This document shows positions 23,801 to 33,755 of a DNA stretch of 64,000 nucleotides, one piece after another. A program made the position numbers and the translations under genes. Source of the DNA: Adiantum capillus-veneris (Eukaryota; Streptophyta; Polypodiopsida; Polypodiales; Pteridaceae); NCBI GenBank assembly GCA_014529385.2, contig CM043962.1, forward strand, positions 85,310,180-85,374,179. The letters run 5' to 3'. Below the pieces are notes generated by a model that had not been told where the DNA came from, ran no database searches, and was given only the letters and a program-made list of their open reading frames with translations. How positions within the stretch are numbered: the first letter of the stretch is position 1; each line of letters starts with the position of its first letter.

Positions 23801-24476
23801 TGTTACGAGACTCAGCACCCTCCTGTTGTAGTGGTTAGCTGCAATTGGGATAGCTGGCATAATAGTTAGTTATGTACTGTCTATTTATTTTTTTGATTGA
23901 GTTGATGATGATGATTTTGTAGAGTGGAATGCGTGGAGTTGATGAAGAAATGCCGGCAATTACTCTTGGCCATTTTATATTCGCACAGTATTTTAGAATT
24001 TCAATTCAATAAGCCACTATGGATATGTAAATAATTGTAGTGGGAACTCCCCTTATGGGTCATGCAAGAACTAATGAGCTTCACTCATTTACAAAAGTGA
24101 AGTGGTTGTAAAAGAGGGGCGTCAATTTTTGGCACCTTAAACTCACAAATAATATATTAAATACCAACTCCACAAGAGAGGTGCCGTGGAGTTTGGGACT
24201 AGATTTAGGCCTTTCTCTTGCAGATTCTCTTCTCTACTCTCTTATGCTATGTTCTTATTTTTGTGTACTCTCTAATCAAGTCTCCATCTCTTACAATTCT
24301 CTTACACACTCTTACAAGCTTGTCTATGTCAATTCTATGTTCTCTATGTATGGGCGTGTCATAGTCTAGGTGTGTGTGTGATTGAAAATTGGGAAAAGAG
24401 GTGGACATGTTAATGGTGATGTTGGTGAGCATGTGTTGAATAATTTAAGCAACGATCTTCCCCTCTTCTCCCAACA
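23801..24476 (+). repeat. Element 2 3' LTR (676 bp, intact)
   Basis: It starts TGTTACGAGACTCAGC and ends CTTCTCCCAACA. It is followed by the target duplication ATATC. It shows the uninterrupted sequence GATGATTTTGTAGAGTGG, the site that element 1 entered in the other LTR. Confidence 0.95.
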
Positions 24477-24481
24477 ATATC

Positions 24482-24640
24482 TCTGATGGGACCATTGAAA
24501 TCATCATATTACATCACCATTGGTAGTAACTCATAGCTCAAACCCTCCATAAGCCACTTGTTTGGCTTAATATATCCACTATGACATCGCCTAGAATAGA
24601 GTGAATGCGATAGCGGTGCTCCGAAAACATGATGCTCCTC

Positions 24641-24698
<58 letters not shown>

Positions 24699-25260
24699 GT
24701 GGCCTATTCAAACATTCACCCTAATATTTCGATACTTTTTGTCAAGGGATGTAGAATCGCTTGCAAATGGCAGGAACAACTGCTTACTCAATATGCGGAT
24801 GGACTGGTAACTCCTAGGAACAATTACCGTGGTAACTAGTACAATACAATCTATCAAAATTCTAGTCGAAAGGCTATAAATAGGGCTCACTACTTCATTT
24901 CTGGGATCCCTAGTATCCGTGAGTGATTGACTCTTTGGCTAGAGCTTTGTATCTTGCATCTCAAAACTCTTTACACTCTTACAATCATTATCAAGCCCAC
25001 TTGTATCTACTAATCTGAATATGCATTCCAATTTCAATTTCGAGTTCCAATGCTCACTCTCATTTCCAATTTCAATGTTCAATGTTATTTCCAGTTCCAA
25101 TATAATATTGTTCTAGTCTTCTTTGATCTAAAGTGCTAAGCTGATTTGAACTAACTCTAACTACCAGCTTAAAATAACTATTTAAATTGTTCAACGCATT
25201 CCATTTTGGCAATCACAATGGCTTGAGCTAAGTTGCTCTTGATAGATGAACTACCTCCCA
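24482..25260 (+). repeat. Probable 5' LTR remnant of element 3, with (CT)n
   Basis: A (CT)n run lies at 24644-24695 and a TATA box, CTATAAATAGG, at 24874-24884. Transcript-leader-like sequence follows, with many CAATTTC/CCAATTTC motifs (25020-25100). The stretch ends CCTCCCA at 25260, immediately before a primer-site-like sequence. The left end of the LTR was not located and no second LTR was found. Confidence 0.5.
24874..24884 (+). promoter_or_regulatory. TATA box of element 3 LTR
   Basis: CTATAAATAGG followed by GCTCACTACTTC is a classical plant LTR core promoter arrangement. It lies about 390 bp before the presumed LTR end. Confidence 0.55.
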
Positions 25261-25261
25261 A

Positions 25262-25275
25262 TTGGTGTTAGAGTC
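25262..25275 (+). other. Element 3 primer-site-like sequence
   Basis: TTGGTGTTAGAGTC resembles the initiator Met tRNA primer site (TTGGTATCAGAGCC) with a few substitutions. It follows the CCCA that would end the LTR. Confidence 0.5.
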
Positions 25276-25599
25276 ACATGATGCCTTGATAGATATTAGT
25301 CATGTCACCTAGAAGGGTTTCATAGGGTAGAAGGCCATCCAAGAAGAATTAGAGCGAGGCTCTGAGATCGAGAGAACACCTAGGAATGAGAATGATGTTC
25401 CTCCATGACTACAAACAACTCACAAATCACGAGATTCTCATCACTCAAATCATTCTAGGCACATACAAGCAGAGCAAGTAGAACGACGAAATTAATCTCA
25501 TGGATCTTAGCACAACCAAAAGGATACCGACAAAAGTGAGGGCAACAAGAGAAGTCATAGATCACGACACAAACCAGCAAAGAAGAGGCAGATGCCACA

Positions 25600-26824
25600 A
25601 TGTTTGAGACTGGAAAAGACAATGATTGGAAAACTGATACATATCATTACAATAAAAGGAGATCCAAAGACAAGAAACCAGTTCACAAAGCCAAAACCAG
25701 CCAGATTGAACATTCCACTAACCTGGAATTTTCATTTCTAGTTTTCAAAGGAGGGAAGAAGGATGACCCCGATGTCCACATTCAAGCATTTGAGCAATAT
25801 GCAAAACTCAAGGATATTGATGAAGATAAATGGGGGGAATATTTTCCCAGAGGTTGAAAGAGGTAGCTAGAAAATGGAATTACCATTACCCAGTTTGCCA
25901 GCTCAGGTCATACAATAAGCTCATAAAGTCTTTTGATTGGAATACTGATACAACAGGGGAGATGATGAAATCCTGTGCGATCTAGACAAGATCAAACAAG
26001 ACAAGTTGTCTATCATGAGTTACGTAGAAAAGATAAAAGAATTAACCAGGCAATTGCAAGAGCCTCTGTCAGAGAAATGAACGAGGGCCTTGTTTTTTAT
26101 AGGGTTTAGGAGAAAAAAATTATGGGAACAAGAAATCCCATCACCTACAAAAAAGCTTAATGATTTGGTGCAAAGGGCGTTGAAACTAGAGCAACATGCC
26201 AAGAAAGAGAAAGGTCACAAAAAGAGACAGTCCATTGACAATGAGTCAATGACTGAAGAGTCACAATCTAGTTCTATCTTCACTTTATCTAAGAGTGAGT
26301 CAGATGACATAGGTAAGGGAAAGAAAAAGGGATCATGGACCAGGAAATTGGAGGAAATGTCAAAACAAATTGCTGAAATAGCCAAGACAAGACCTTCAGT
26401 TAAGAAAATGGAGGTTTGGTGCTCAAAGTGTAGGTCAAAAGACCATAGGTCTGAAGAGTGTTCACAATGTATCTACTACAAGGCCTATGGACATGTTTGG
26501 AATAATTGTGGTATTAGAATTTATCACGTCAAGAAGGGGAAGGATCTATGTATGATTGCACTAACAAACCTTGAGGCAGCAAAAGCAGATGGAGCCAGTG
26601 GTTTCAAGGACAATGACATCGGCACATGTACTGGTACTGACACAGGCAGGTACCAAGGAGAGAATGGTTGGGTTAGGGGTAGAGGAGACTTTTCAAAACA
26701 AAGCTTGAATTTTTGCACATGCGGAAAGTATGGTCACTTTGCAGCCCAATGCTCAAATGCTGCCAAACAAGAGGCACCTGAACAGAAGGCACCAGAACCA
26801 GTGCCAATCAAGTTCATGACCTGA
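25600..26824 (+). pseudogene. Element 3 gag, broken
   Basis: Residues such as FLVFKGGKKDDPDVHIQAFEQYA (25735-25805) look like the start of a gypsy gag core. A stop follows at 25857, and the middle of the core (25860-26090) is out of frame. The frame 26090-26824 is rich in Lys and Glu and has two Cys clusters (CSKCRSKDHRSEEC and CIYYKAYGHVWNNC). It ends with a good knuckle CTCGKYGHFAAQC at about 26716-26754. Three knuckle-like clusters also occur in element 4, so the two may be related lineages. RT was not found; the copy stops near 27895. Confidence 0.75.
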
Positions 26825-27408
26825 AGCAGGGGTGTTATCATTGAAGAGATTCTAGATGAAAGTGAGAAAAAGAAAATTGCTGAAACCAATAAGTGTGAGC
26901 AATAGAGAGTGGTATGGAAGGCGAAGGGTAAGGAGAAGGTAATCGATGAATGGCAAGAATAGCATAATCTTGCAGCCAAAATCACTCAAAATATGGTCAA
27001 GCAAATGCCAAAACATCCAGAATGTTATGAGGCCCACAAGATTCAAAACTACCACCCCAACCTTCAGAGGTGCAAGAGCACCATAGTGAGAAGGCAACAT
27101 CTGGACCAAATGAGTCCATGATCGCTGTAGAGAGTTTGGTAAATTAAGTACGGCAAGTCATATCAGAATTGACCAAGGCTGGATCCACTAAATTGATGAA
27201 GGACCAGACAGGGGATTCATTACAGGTTCAACCAACAACTAGACAAGGGAAAAACGTTGAGTGGAGTTGTGAAGATAGCCAAGAAGAGAAATCTTCCAGT
27301 TCATATTGTAGCTCTGGGAATGAACAAGATGAAATATATGTGAAGGTCTATGAAAGCATCTAGAAGGTCTATGAAATATATGTGAAGGTCTATGAAAGCA
27401 TCTAGAAG

Positions 27409-27895
27409 TTGCCAGTAGAGATGGATGACATCAAACACACATTACCAAAAGGTGCAAAATTTATCAGACATAAAAGAAAAGCAAAGACTAAAGCAAGAGC
27501 AGTAGACCTGGCAGCCATCGAAGATGATGAGGTTCCAGTAATTGAGGTTGAATATAAGCTGAGAAAGCAATGGGAACCATTCTCATGTGTGATACTAGAT
27601 GGGGGAGCTGGTGTCAAAGTTCTCGAAGAACATTTAAGACAGGATCTGGGAATCAATGATTTCAAACCAGCACCATTCAGGGTCAAAATGGTTGACCATA
27701 GAGCAGTCAAGGCTATTGGACTGATTGAAAATATGCAGATCATCGTTGGAAAAGAAAAGTTCAAAACTAGCTTCTTAGTCTTAGATATATAGGGAGCATA
27801 TGGAATGATTTTGGGAAAACCATGGCTCAGAATTGTTGGAGCGATACATGACTATGCCAACCAGACACTGACAATTTACATTAGGAGAAAGCTGG
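27409..27895 (+). pseudogene. Element 3 retropepsin-like protease, truncated
   Basis: The frame 27409-27792 contains SCVILDGGAGVKVL, a protease active site with D-G-G in place of D-S/T-G. Element 4 has the same variant (LLDGGAGVNII). A TAG at 27790-27792 interrupts the frame, and GMILGKPWLRIVGAIHDY continues beyond it. Just upstream (about 27327-27407) a ~47-bp unit containing GAAAGCATCTAGAAGGTCTA is directly duplicated. Similarity to a gypsy element ends near 27895. Confidence 0.75.
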
Positions 27896-28242
27896 ACTCA
27901 CTTTTGGGCCCTATAAGAAGTGCCACGTCGGCTTAGAGAGAGAAAATGAAAATGTTAAATTGTGCATTTTATGTGATACTTTTTTGCGCAACAAAAAGCC
28001 AAAATGACATTCTTTGGTAGGTAGCTGCCGTCTTTATCATTCTTATCCTTCGTTCTCTTGTCAGGAATCCAACTAACCAGATGGCTAATGATTTGAAATG
28101 CCAACTTACAAGTGTTCCCTCTAGAAACATAAGCCACACGAACTATATCAACTCTAAACTTGAGAATATGGTCTTCCCTCCCAAAACCTGAGATATTTCA
28201 TGAGTTTCGAGTGTCCATCTTTTTTCTCTATCAACTCTAGGA
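27896..28242. other. Junction and spacer before the transposase-like gene
   Basis: No coding region is supported. The left part (about 27876-27925) matches 40612-40658 in the transposase-like gene at about 40 of 49 positions by eye, including TTTTGGGCC and AGTGCCAC. The remainder is unassigned. Confidence 0.4.
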
Positions 28243-29460
28243 ATGGAGAACTCTTCTTTTTCTAATGAAAACACCAATTTGAACTTGCAATCCTCAGCCC
28301 CTTCATCTTTAACACTTACCCAAAGAAAGAACACACATCATCTTCATGTTGATGTATTGCAAGAGTACACACTATTGCAGAAACACAGGAGGGAGTCTTT
28401 CTTATCTCAACGGGAGAAAGATCTTAGAAGGACAAATAAGGAACATCATTTGGATTTGTGGAACGATGGGTCTATTTATCCAAAGGATCCTATGGCAAAT
28501 GAGCCACCTCCCTTTGCTAATATCACTAACCTCTTACATTTCAGAGGCAATGGCAAGGATGGGCTATTAGGGTACACCGAACATATGAAAATGAGAGGAT
28601 TGAATGCGGAAAGGCAAAGAAACTTCCTGGTGATGGAGAACATGCAGCTGAAGAAACTTAATGAAGCATGATCTCAAAAGATTTCATCAAACAAAGAGAG
28701 AAGAAGATCTTAAGTTTGTGAGAGAAAGACACCGTGCTTGGTAGGTCGAAAAACAAAACGAGATCTGTGCAACATTGAGAACATGAAGATTGGTAGTGGT
28801 GGCCTGAAAAAACGAATACAAGCTTGAAGTTTGTTTCTGCTTTTGTATCTTCAATGTGCTTCACTAAGAAATGGATAAACTTCCCTATACATGATCATAA
28901 CGCATGGTGCTTTTTTGGTAGGTCTTTATTGCATCCAAGCTCAAACGGTGCAGGCTTCAATGCCGGAGTGCATTACAGCCGTCTAGTTCCAAAAGAAGTA
29001 GTTGAAGAGATGATAACTCAGAAAAAATTTCATAAGTTGAAAGGGAGGCTCCTTACCTCCTTCATGAACAAGAATCAGTTGGAACCAATGGAAGTGCAAG
29101 AAATACTTGATGAGAGTGGCATCTCGCAGATGGGATACATGGAACTCTTCAAAGCATTAGCTAAAAAGTCTCAAAATAAACTATAGAGACGATCATTGCT
29201 GCCAAAGCCATCACATGTAAAGGCTGCGCCGACACGTAAACAATGAGCTTTTTGAGAAACTTGGGTCACCATTCCATATTGAAGCAACGTTCTTAGGCAA
29301 GGGTGGCAGAGAGGTACAGTTTAACGAGCACAACAACCTCTTCGTTTATCTTGAAGCATTGCAAAGGTATGCAATTCACTTCTTTGACATCAGCCGAGAG
29401 GACTGCGGTCCCGGGGTAGTCACTTATCAAAAGATCCCTATATCACATGCGTTCAAGAGG
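28243..29460 (+). pseudogene. 5' half of a degenerate multi-exon transposase-like gene
   Basis: I do not recognise the family with certainty. The frame 28243-28671 starts MENSSFSNENTN, is hydrophilic and carries many charged residues. After a frameshift near 28670 and some stops, the frame 28824-29186 reads CFTKKWINFPIHDHNAWCFFG and GAGFNAGVHYSRLVPKEVVEEM, then KLKGRLLTSFMNKNQLEPMEVQEILDE. A further block to 29460 (FEKLGSPFHIEATFLG, NNLFVYLEALQRYAIHFF, ISHAFKR) ends at a good splice donor, R|GTAATT. Element 4 begins 119 bp later. The matching downstream exons are at 39778-41830. Confidence 0.5.
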
Positions 29461-29579
29461 TAATTAATAATACCCCAATATACATACTATACTTACACTG
29501 TGAGCCTATTTACAAAACCCCCACCCCCCTCTGTATGTATACATTTTCATACATTTTGGTCTTTTAATAATCCTCTCCG

Positions 29580-29980
29580 TGTTACGGCATTAGCCGCACA
29601 TACGGTCCTGCGGTCCTGCGGAGGTCTGGACACTGCTGATCAGGAGTCATGCGGTATGTGGTGGCCGTAGCGGCAGTTCTTCACGGGATATCATGGGACA
29701 AGAGTATGTGCACCGTTCCTGATCTGCGCTGGAGCAGCGGTTGTATATGGAGGGGCATACCTGTCTTTTGATGTAACTTAACCAATCTCTATGATATTCA
29801 TGGCATCTATTGTTGTAACTCTAAGTCTGGAATATACATGAATGAAGCAAGAGGTGTTCTGTTCCTGTGTACTGTGTACTTCCTTCTCTTGTCATTCTAT
29901 ATGTTGATGTTCATATAATGTAGTTGCGGGTAATCATTCCCGTAATGCCTATTGCTCCAGTGCGGGCAATAGCCATTACA
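29580..29980 (+). repeat. Element 4 5' LTR (401 bp)
   Basis: It is nearly identical to 39344-39736. The 8-bp length difference is a tandem repeat of GGTCCTGC near 29605. It contains short CCGCACAT/ATGCGG inverted motifs near its start. Confidence 0.95.
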
Positions 29981-29982
29981 TC

Positions 29983-29998
29983 TGGCGACCACGATGCG
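29983..29998 (+). other. Element 4 primer-binding region
   Basis: TGGCGACCACGATGCG starts two bases after the LTR. The TGGCGACC beginning is a common form of plant gypsy primer site, but the tRNA was not identified. Confidence 0.5.
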
Positions 29999-30871
29999 TG
30001 ATGGACAGCCTGCGATGAATATGCATGCGCACTAGGTCGCAGGGTCCACCTGACCCTGTGGTTCCAATTGTAGGAAGACGACGGAGGAGAGGCGGTTCAG
30101 ATGAATTTGTCTTTTCTTCACCGCAGATTGAGGAATCTGTATCTCCATCACCAAGCCCGGTGCGTGGTAGGCGGTTGCGGCGAGGGAGACGTACTCCGCG
30201 CAGTCAGTCATGTCCTCCTGTCGTACGTTCACCCTCACCCACACAGGTTGCTCCACCACCGTCTCCGGTAAGCAGTCCGGGGGTATCTCCGCCACTGTCT
30301 CCACCTCCTAGTGCTCGTCAGCTTTTCCCGGGAGGAGGAGGAACAGTTGGGTAAGGGGTGATGGCTCATCCTCAGATTAAGTATAGTCGGTTTCGAGGTC
30401 TTTCGAGTGAAGACCTTGATGTACATTTGCACCAATTCAATAAAGCTTATGGATTGAATCATCCTGGGGTGGTGATTCCTCTCCATCAACAATCAGTGTT
30501 TGAATCTACACTCTCAGGGAAAGCTGCGAAATGGTTGTCTGAATGCCCTGATGACCATTTCCAGACGTATGCCAATGGATCCATAGCGTTTCTACGAAGG
30601 TTTTGAACGGAAAAGACGGTCCCTCAACATTTGGAGAAGCTTCGAACGCTCCGGTAGAAGTCATTGCCAGTGGAGGATTACGCTGCAAAATTTCGGATGC
30701 TTTTGCAGAGGGTACCTCAGGCACAAAGGCCGGCAGCCGAAGTGCTGAATGATTATTTTTTGCGGGGGCTCAACAAGGATCTTAGAACGGCTATGGCAAC
30801 AGTGGATAAGGTAACTACTCCACTGGATACTGTAATTGCTAGGGCTGTAGTAGCAGGAGAGGCTTTAGAGG

Positions 30872-32484
30872 TGTCATAAAATCTAATATCTAACCAACCC
30901 AAATGATTTTCTCATATTAAATTGATCACTTAATGTGGGAGAATAAACGGGAACAAGTGTTAAGATATAGATATGTGCTTATAGATCTATCTCAACACGG
31001 GGCCAATAGTAAAGGGGCCCAAATGGGAGATGGTCTATCAAGAGCAAGGCTAACCAATGGAGCATAAGACCTTAGGGTTAGCTTCATTGAAGACCTCCAA
31101 TAATGTGTGTAAAAGTCCTTTGACCTTAGGTAAGCTAGGGCTGAGCTTGAGGTGGGAACCCGGCCCAAGCTCGAGGTGCTCGAGGTGCTTGTCGTGCTTG
31201 AGGTGTTTGTCCTGCTTGAGGTGCTTGATTAAGGTGCTTGAAGTGCTTGAATTACTCCATGCTTGAGGTGCTTGACTTGCCACTTGATTAAGGTGCTTGA
31301 GGTGCCTTGACATGCTTGCCTGAGATGCTTGTGGGAATACCCCCTAGTCCAAGTGCTTTGTCATGCTTGATGACTAAGGTGCTTGAGCTCCTAAAGTCAA
31401 AAGAATCCCTACAAGAGGGGGGGCGAGCCCTTTTCCTAGGGATTAGAGAGAGAACACACACTCACACTCAAAGCCCCAGCTTGAAGAGGCAGCAAGGACA
31501 CATGTCAGGTCCCTACCCATGTTACCTTCATGTGTTGCTTGAAGCCTATTGGCTAGGCTTCAAAGGGGTCCAATGATAAATTACTTGAATTATCTAATTG
31601 TTTTTGCATTTATCAAGTCCTCTCTCTCAAAGGGGAAAGGGGGACACTTGTCCCAAGGCTATCCCTGTTGCTTGTAATGGCTTCTGCTTGTGATTGGCTA
31701 GGCCTGGAGGGGTCCAATGAGCTTCAAGCATGAGCTACAAGGGGGGGTCGACCCAAGCAAGCTAGGGGGGTGCTTAGGGGGTATACTCACCCACACACAC
31801 TCACAAGCACTCTCATTGTGTGCTATGCAAAGTGGAAGAGCTCCCTCTCCAGGCAAGTAAAGGTTGAGAGCCTACACAAACACTCTTGGCTATGGAGTGC
31901 AAATCCAACCAAGAGCCATGCTTCAATGCTTAAGCTTGCCATCTCCTTCTTCTTCATTACTATGCTATTATGTATGCTAGCAACAAGAGTATGATAAGTG
32001 AGGAACTAATTCTTTCTCCTACGAAATGTTTCTTCTTCCTCTTCCCTACCCTCATTCCCTGCTAGCTCTCTCCACCTTCAAAGGTGTTTGAGGTCTTGGG
32101 ACTGAGGCTTGGTATAGTTAAAGCTTTCTTCAAGTTTAGGTTATGCTATGATGGTGATGCATGAAGCTTTCCATCTTCATTGCTTCACCTAGGTCACAAG
32201 GAACACAAAGAATGTATTGTAACAAGTCTCTCTTTATGGGAGAAATCATAATACAAATGCCTATTGGAGGGGGGACCGGCTCCACATAAATCCGGTCCTC
32301 AACTGTTGTCATGTTCTCTAAGTTCTCTCTCTTGCAAAAGTATTGTCTATGCCAAGTTAACTAATTGCTATAATTATGTTGCTATCTTCAATTATTTCTA
32401 CCCGCTATGCTCACAAAATCATTTCTTGAAAGTACTCTCATTAAACTCCGCTACTCTCAAATTGAATAGGCAAATTCCATTACA
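30872..32484 (+). mobile_element. Solo LTR of the element-1 family, inserted in element 4 gag
   Basis: It starts TGTCATAAAATCTAATATC and ends CCATTACA. On each side is AGAGG (30867-30871, 32485-32489), a perfect 5-bp duplication. Its order of motifs matches the element-1 LTR: AATGATTTTCTCATATTAAA near the start, ATTGG/CCAAT pairs, GGACCGGCTCCACATAAATC near 32270, and CTATGCTCAC near the end. No internal element sequence is present, so it arose by LTR-LTR recombination. It contains a GCTTGAGGTG minisatellite not seen in the element-1 LTRs. Confidence 0.93.
31170..31400 (+). repeat. Minisatellite GCTTGAGGTG inside the solo LTR
   Basis: Roughly fifteen degenerate copies of a 10-15-bp unit (GCTTGAGGTG, GCTCGAGGTG, GCTTGATTAAGGT) run in tandem. 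The element-1 LTRs in this window lack the expansion. Confidence 0.8.
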
Positions 32485-33010
32485 AGAGGATACGGAATAT
32501 CCAAAGAAGTCAAAGAAGAAAGACAGGAAGAAATCTCATCGAAAGTCACAGGACAGTGGCAGTGATAGTTTGGAGTCGGAATCCGTAGTATCTGATTCCT
32601 CGGACTCAGGCAACAGCGATTCGGGGAAGAATAGGAGGAGACACCGCGGAAAAAATCCCAGCGTCACGGGAACGGTGTATCATCCGGATCGACGGAATCG
32701 GCTGCAGTGGCTAAAAGTCTGAAGGAAATATGGTGTACCCAATGTTGGAATCCAGGCCATGCTGCTCAGGAATGTGCAATGAATCAGAAGTGGTGTGCGA
32801 TTTGCACGACCAATACTCATAATACAGTGGAATGTTATTTCAATGGCCGGGGTCATCAGAGTAGAGGGGACTCTTCTACCTGGCAACAACCACAGAAAGG
32901 GCAGGGACAAGAGCCTGCTGTGGCGATGGCTCAAGCTCATACATTAGAGACGCCTGTGCAAGGTCAAGCAGGAGGACGGGGTCAAGGGGGAGGACGAGGT
33001 CGCGGAAGAG

Positions 33011-33709
33011 GTGGCCGAGATCCTAATCGCCCCAAGACATGACTTTTCTGTTTGGGGGATGGACATTGGAGATCTGAGTGTACTGAAGCTATGGAATACG
33101 ATCGGAAAAAGCAGGAACGCGGGGAAACAGCCTAGTGTGGCTATGGTTCAGATTGAAGGACTGGAGGAGTCTGACCTAGTGGCTTCATTAATCACGCGAT
33201 CGGGTAAGGGTGTGGTTCCAACTCCCGATGTGAAGATTCCGGATTGGACGGTTCAGGAAGAAGTGCAGAAAAAGACTGTGTCCTGGTTGCCACAATCCGC
33301 ACCATCAGTGAAGACAGTAGGACCATCGACATCGACTATGCCATCGACTCTGGGTCTGGAAATAAAGGAAGGGAAAGCTAGAAATAAGGATGATATTAAA
33401 GAACAGGAGGAGTGGAATTTAGTTTGGAAAGAGGTTCTCATGGCACCAATTCCAGTACCTCTGGGTTCATTGCTGAAATTAGTCCCGAATTTCCATAATG
33501 CATTGCTGCGACAATCGGCCACTGAGCTGTGGGAGGTCGCCATCGGGAAGGTTGAAAGCGAGGATGATGATTCAGTCCCGTTGCCGGCGAATAGGATCAT
33601 AGATACCCGCATTCCGGAGCTTTCAGTTCGATACCATGGCACATACATTGACAAGGTACTCTTAGATGGAGGAGCGGGGGTAAACATTATCACCCAAGTA
33701 GTGGTGTGA
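33011..33709 (+). pseudogene. Element 4 protease region
   Basis: A Ser/Thr/Pro-rich linker is followed by VRYHGTYIDKVLLDGGAGVNII near 33640-33690. This is a retropepsin active site of the D-G-G-A-G form. The second half of the protease (IVLDVAGLSFAVSLVVLNIED, then HTILGRPWLR) lies in another frame from 33756, so a frameshift near 33710 splits the domain. Confidence 0.8.
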
Positions 33710-33755
33710 GTGTTTTGGTCTCAGTGATTGGGAGCCTGTACCCTTTGTAGTCCGC

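Larger units (their letters stand above)
8078..24476 (+). mobile_element. Element 2: Ty3/gypsy chromovirus, split by element 1
   Basis: LTRs begin TGTTACG and end CCCRACA. The right LTR is 23801-24476. The left LTR is 8078-8198 plus 17513-18071, because element 1 inserted inside it. The flanks are ATATC on both sides (8073-8077 and 24477-24481), a perfect 5-bp target-site duplication. The primer site matches initiator Met tRNA (18073-18084), and a purine tract GGTGGGAGGGA precedes the right LTR. Without element 1 and its duplication the element is about 7.1 kb. Internal order is gag, protease, RT/RNase H, integrase and a chromodomain-like tail. All coding parts carry frameshifts. Confidence 0.95.
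30025..33042 (+). pseudogene. Element 4 gag, with stops and an inserted solo LTR
   Basis: The frame from 30025 starts MRTRSQGPPDPVV, followed by an Arg/Pro/Ser-rich stretch. Three stops in the same frame follow (30352-30354, near 30604 and near 30655); the latter two fit C-to-T changes. The gag core lies at 30358-30871 (KYSRFRGLSSEDLDVHLHQF, LSGKAAKWL, FRMLLQRVPQAQRP). The solo LTR then breaks it, and the same register resumes after the duplicated AGAGG. The continuation is a Lys/Ser/Asp-rich region, and after a shift near 32700 it has zinc knuckles CTQCWNPGHAAQEC and CAICTTNTHNTVEC with a third GDGHWRSEC remnant. It ends in a Gly/Arg-rich tail. Confidence 0.85.
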
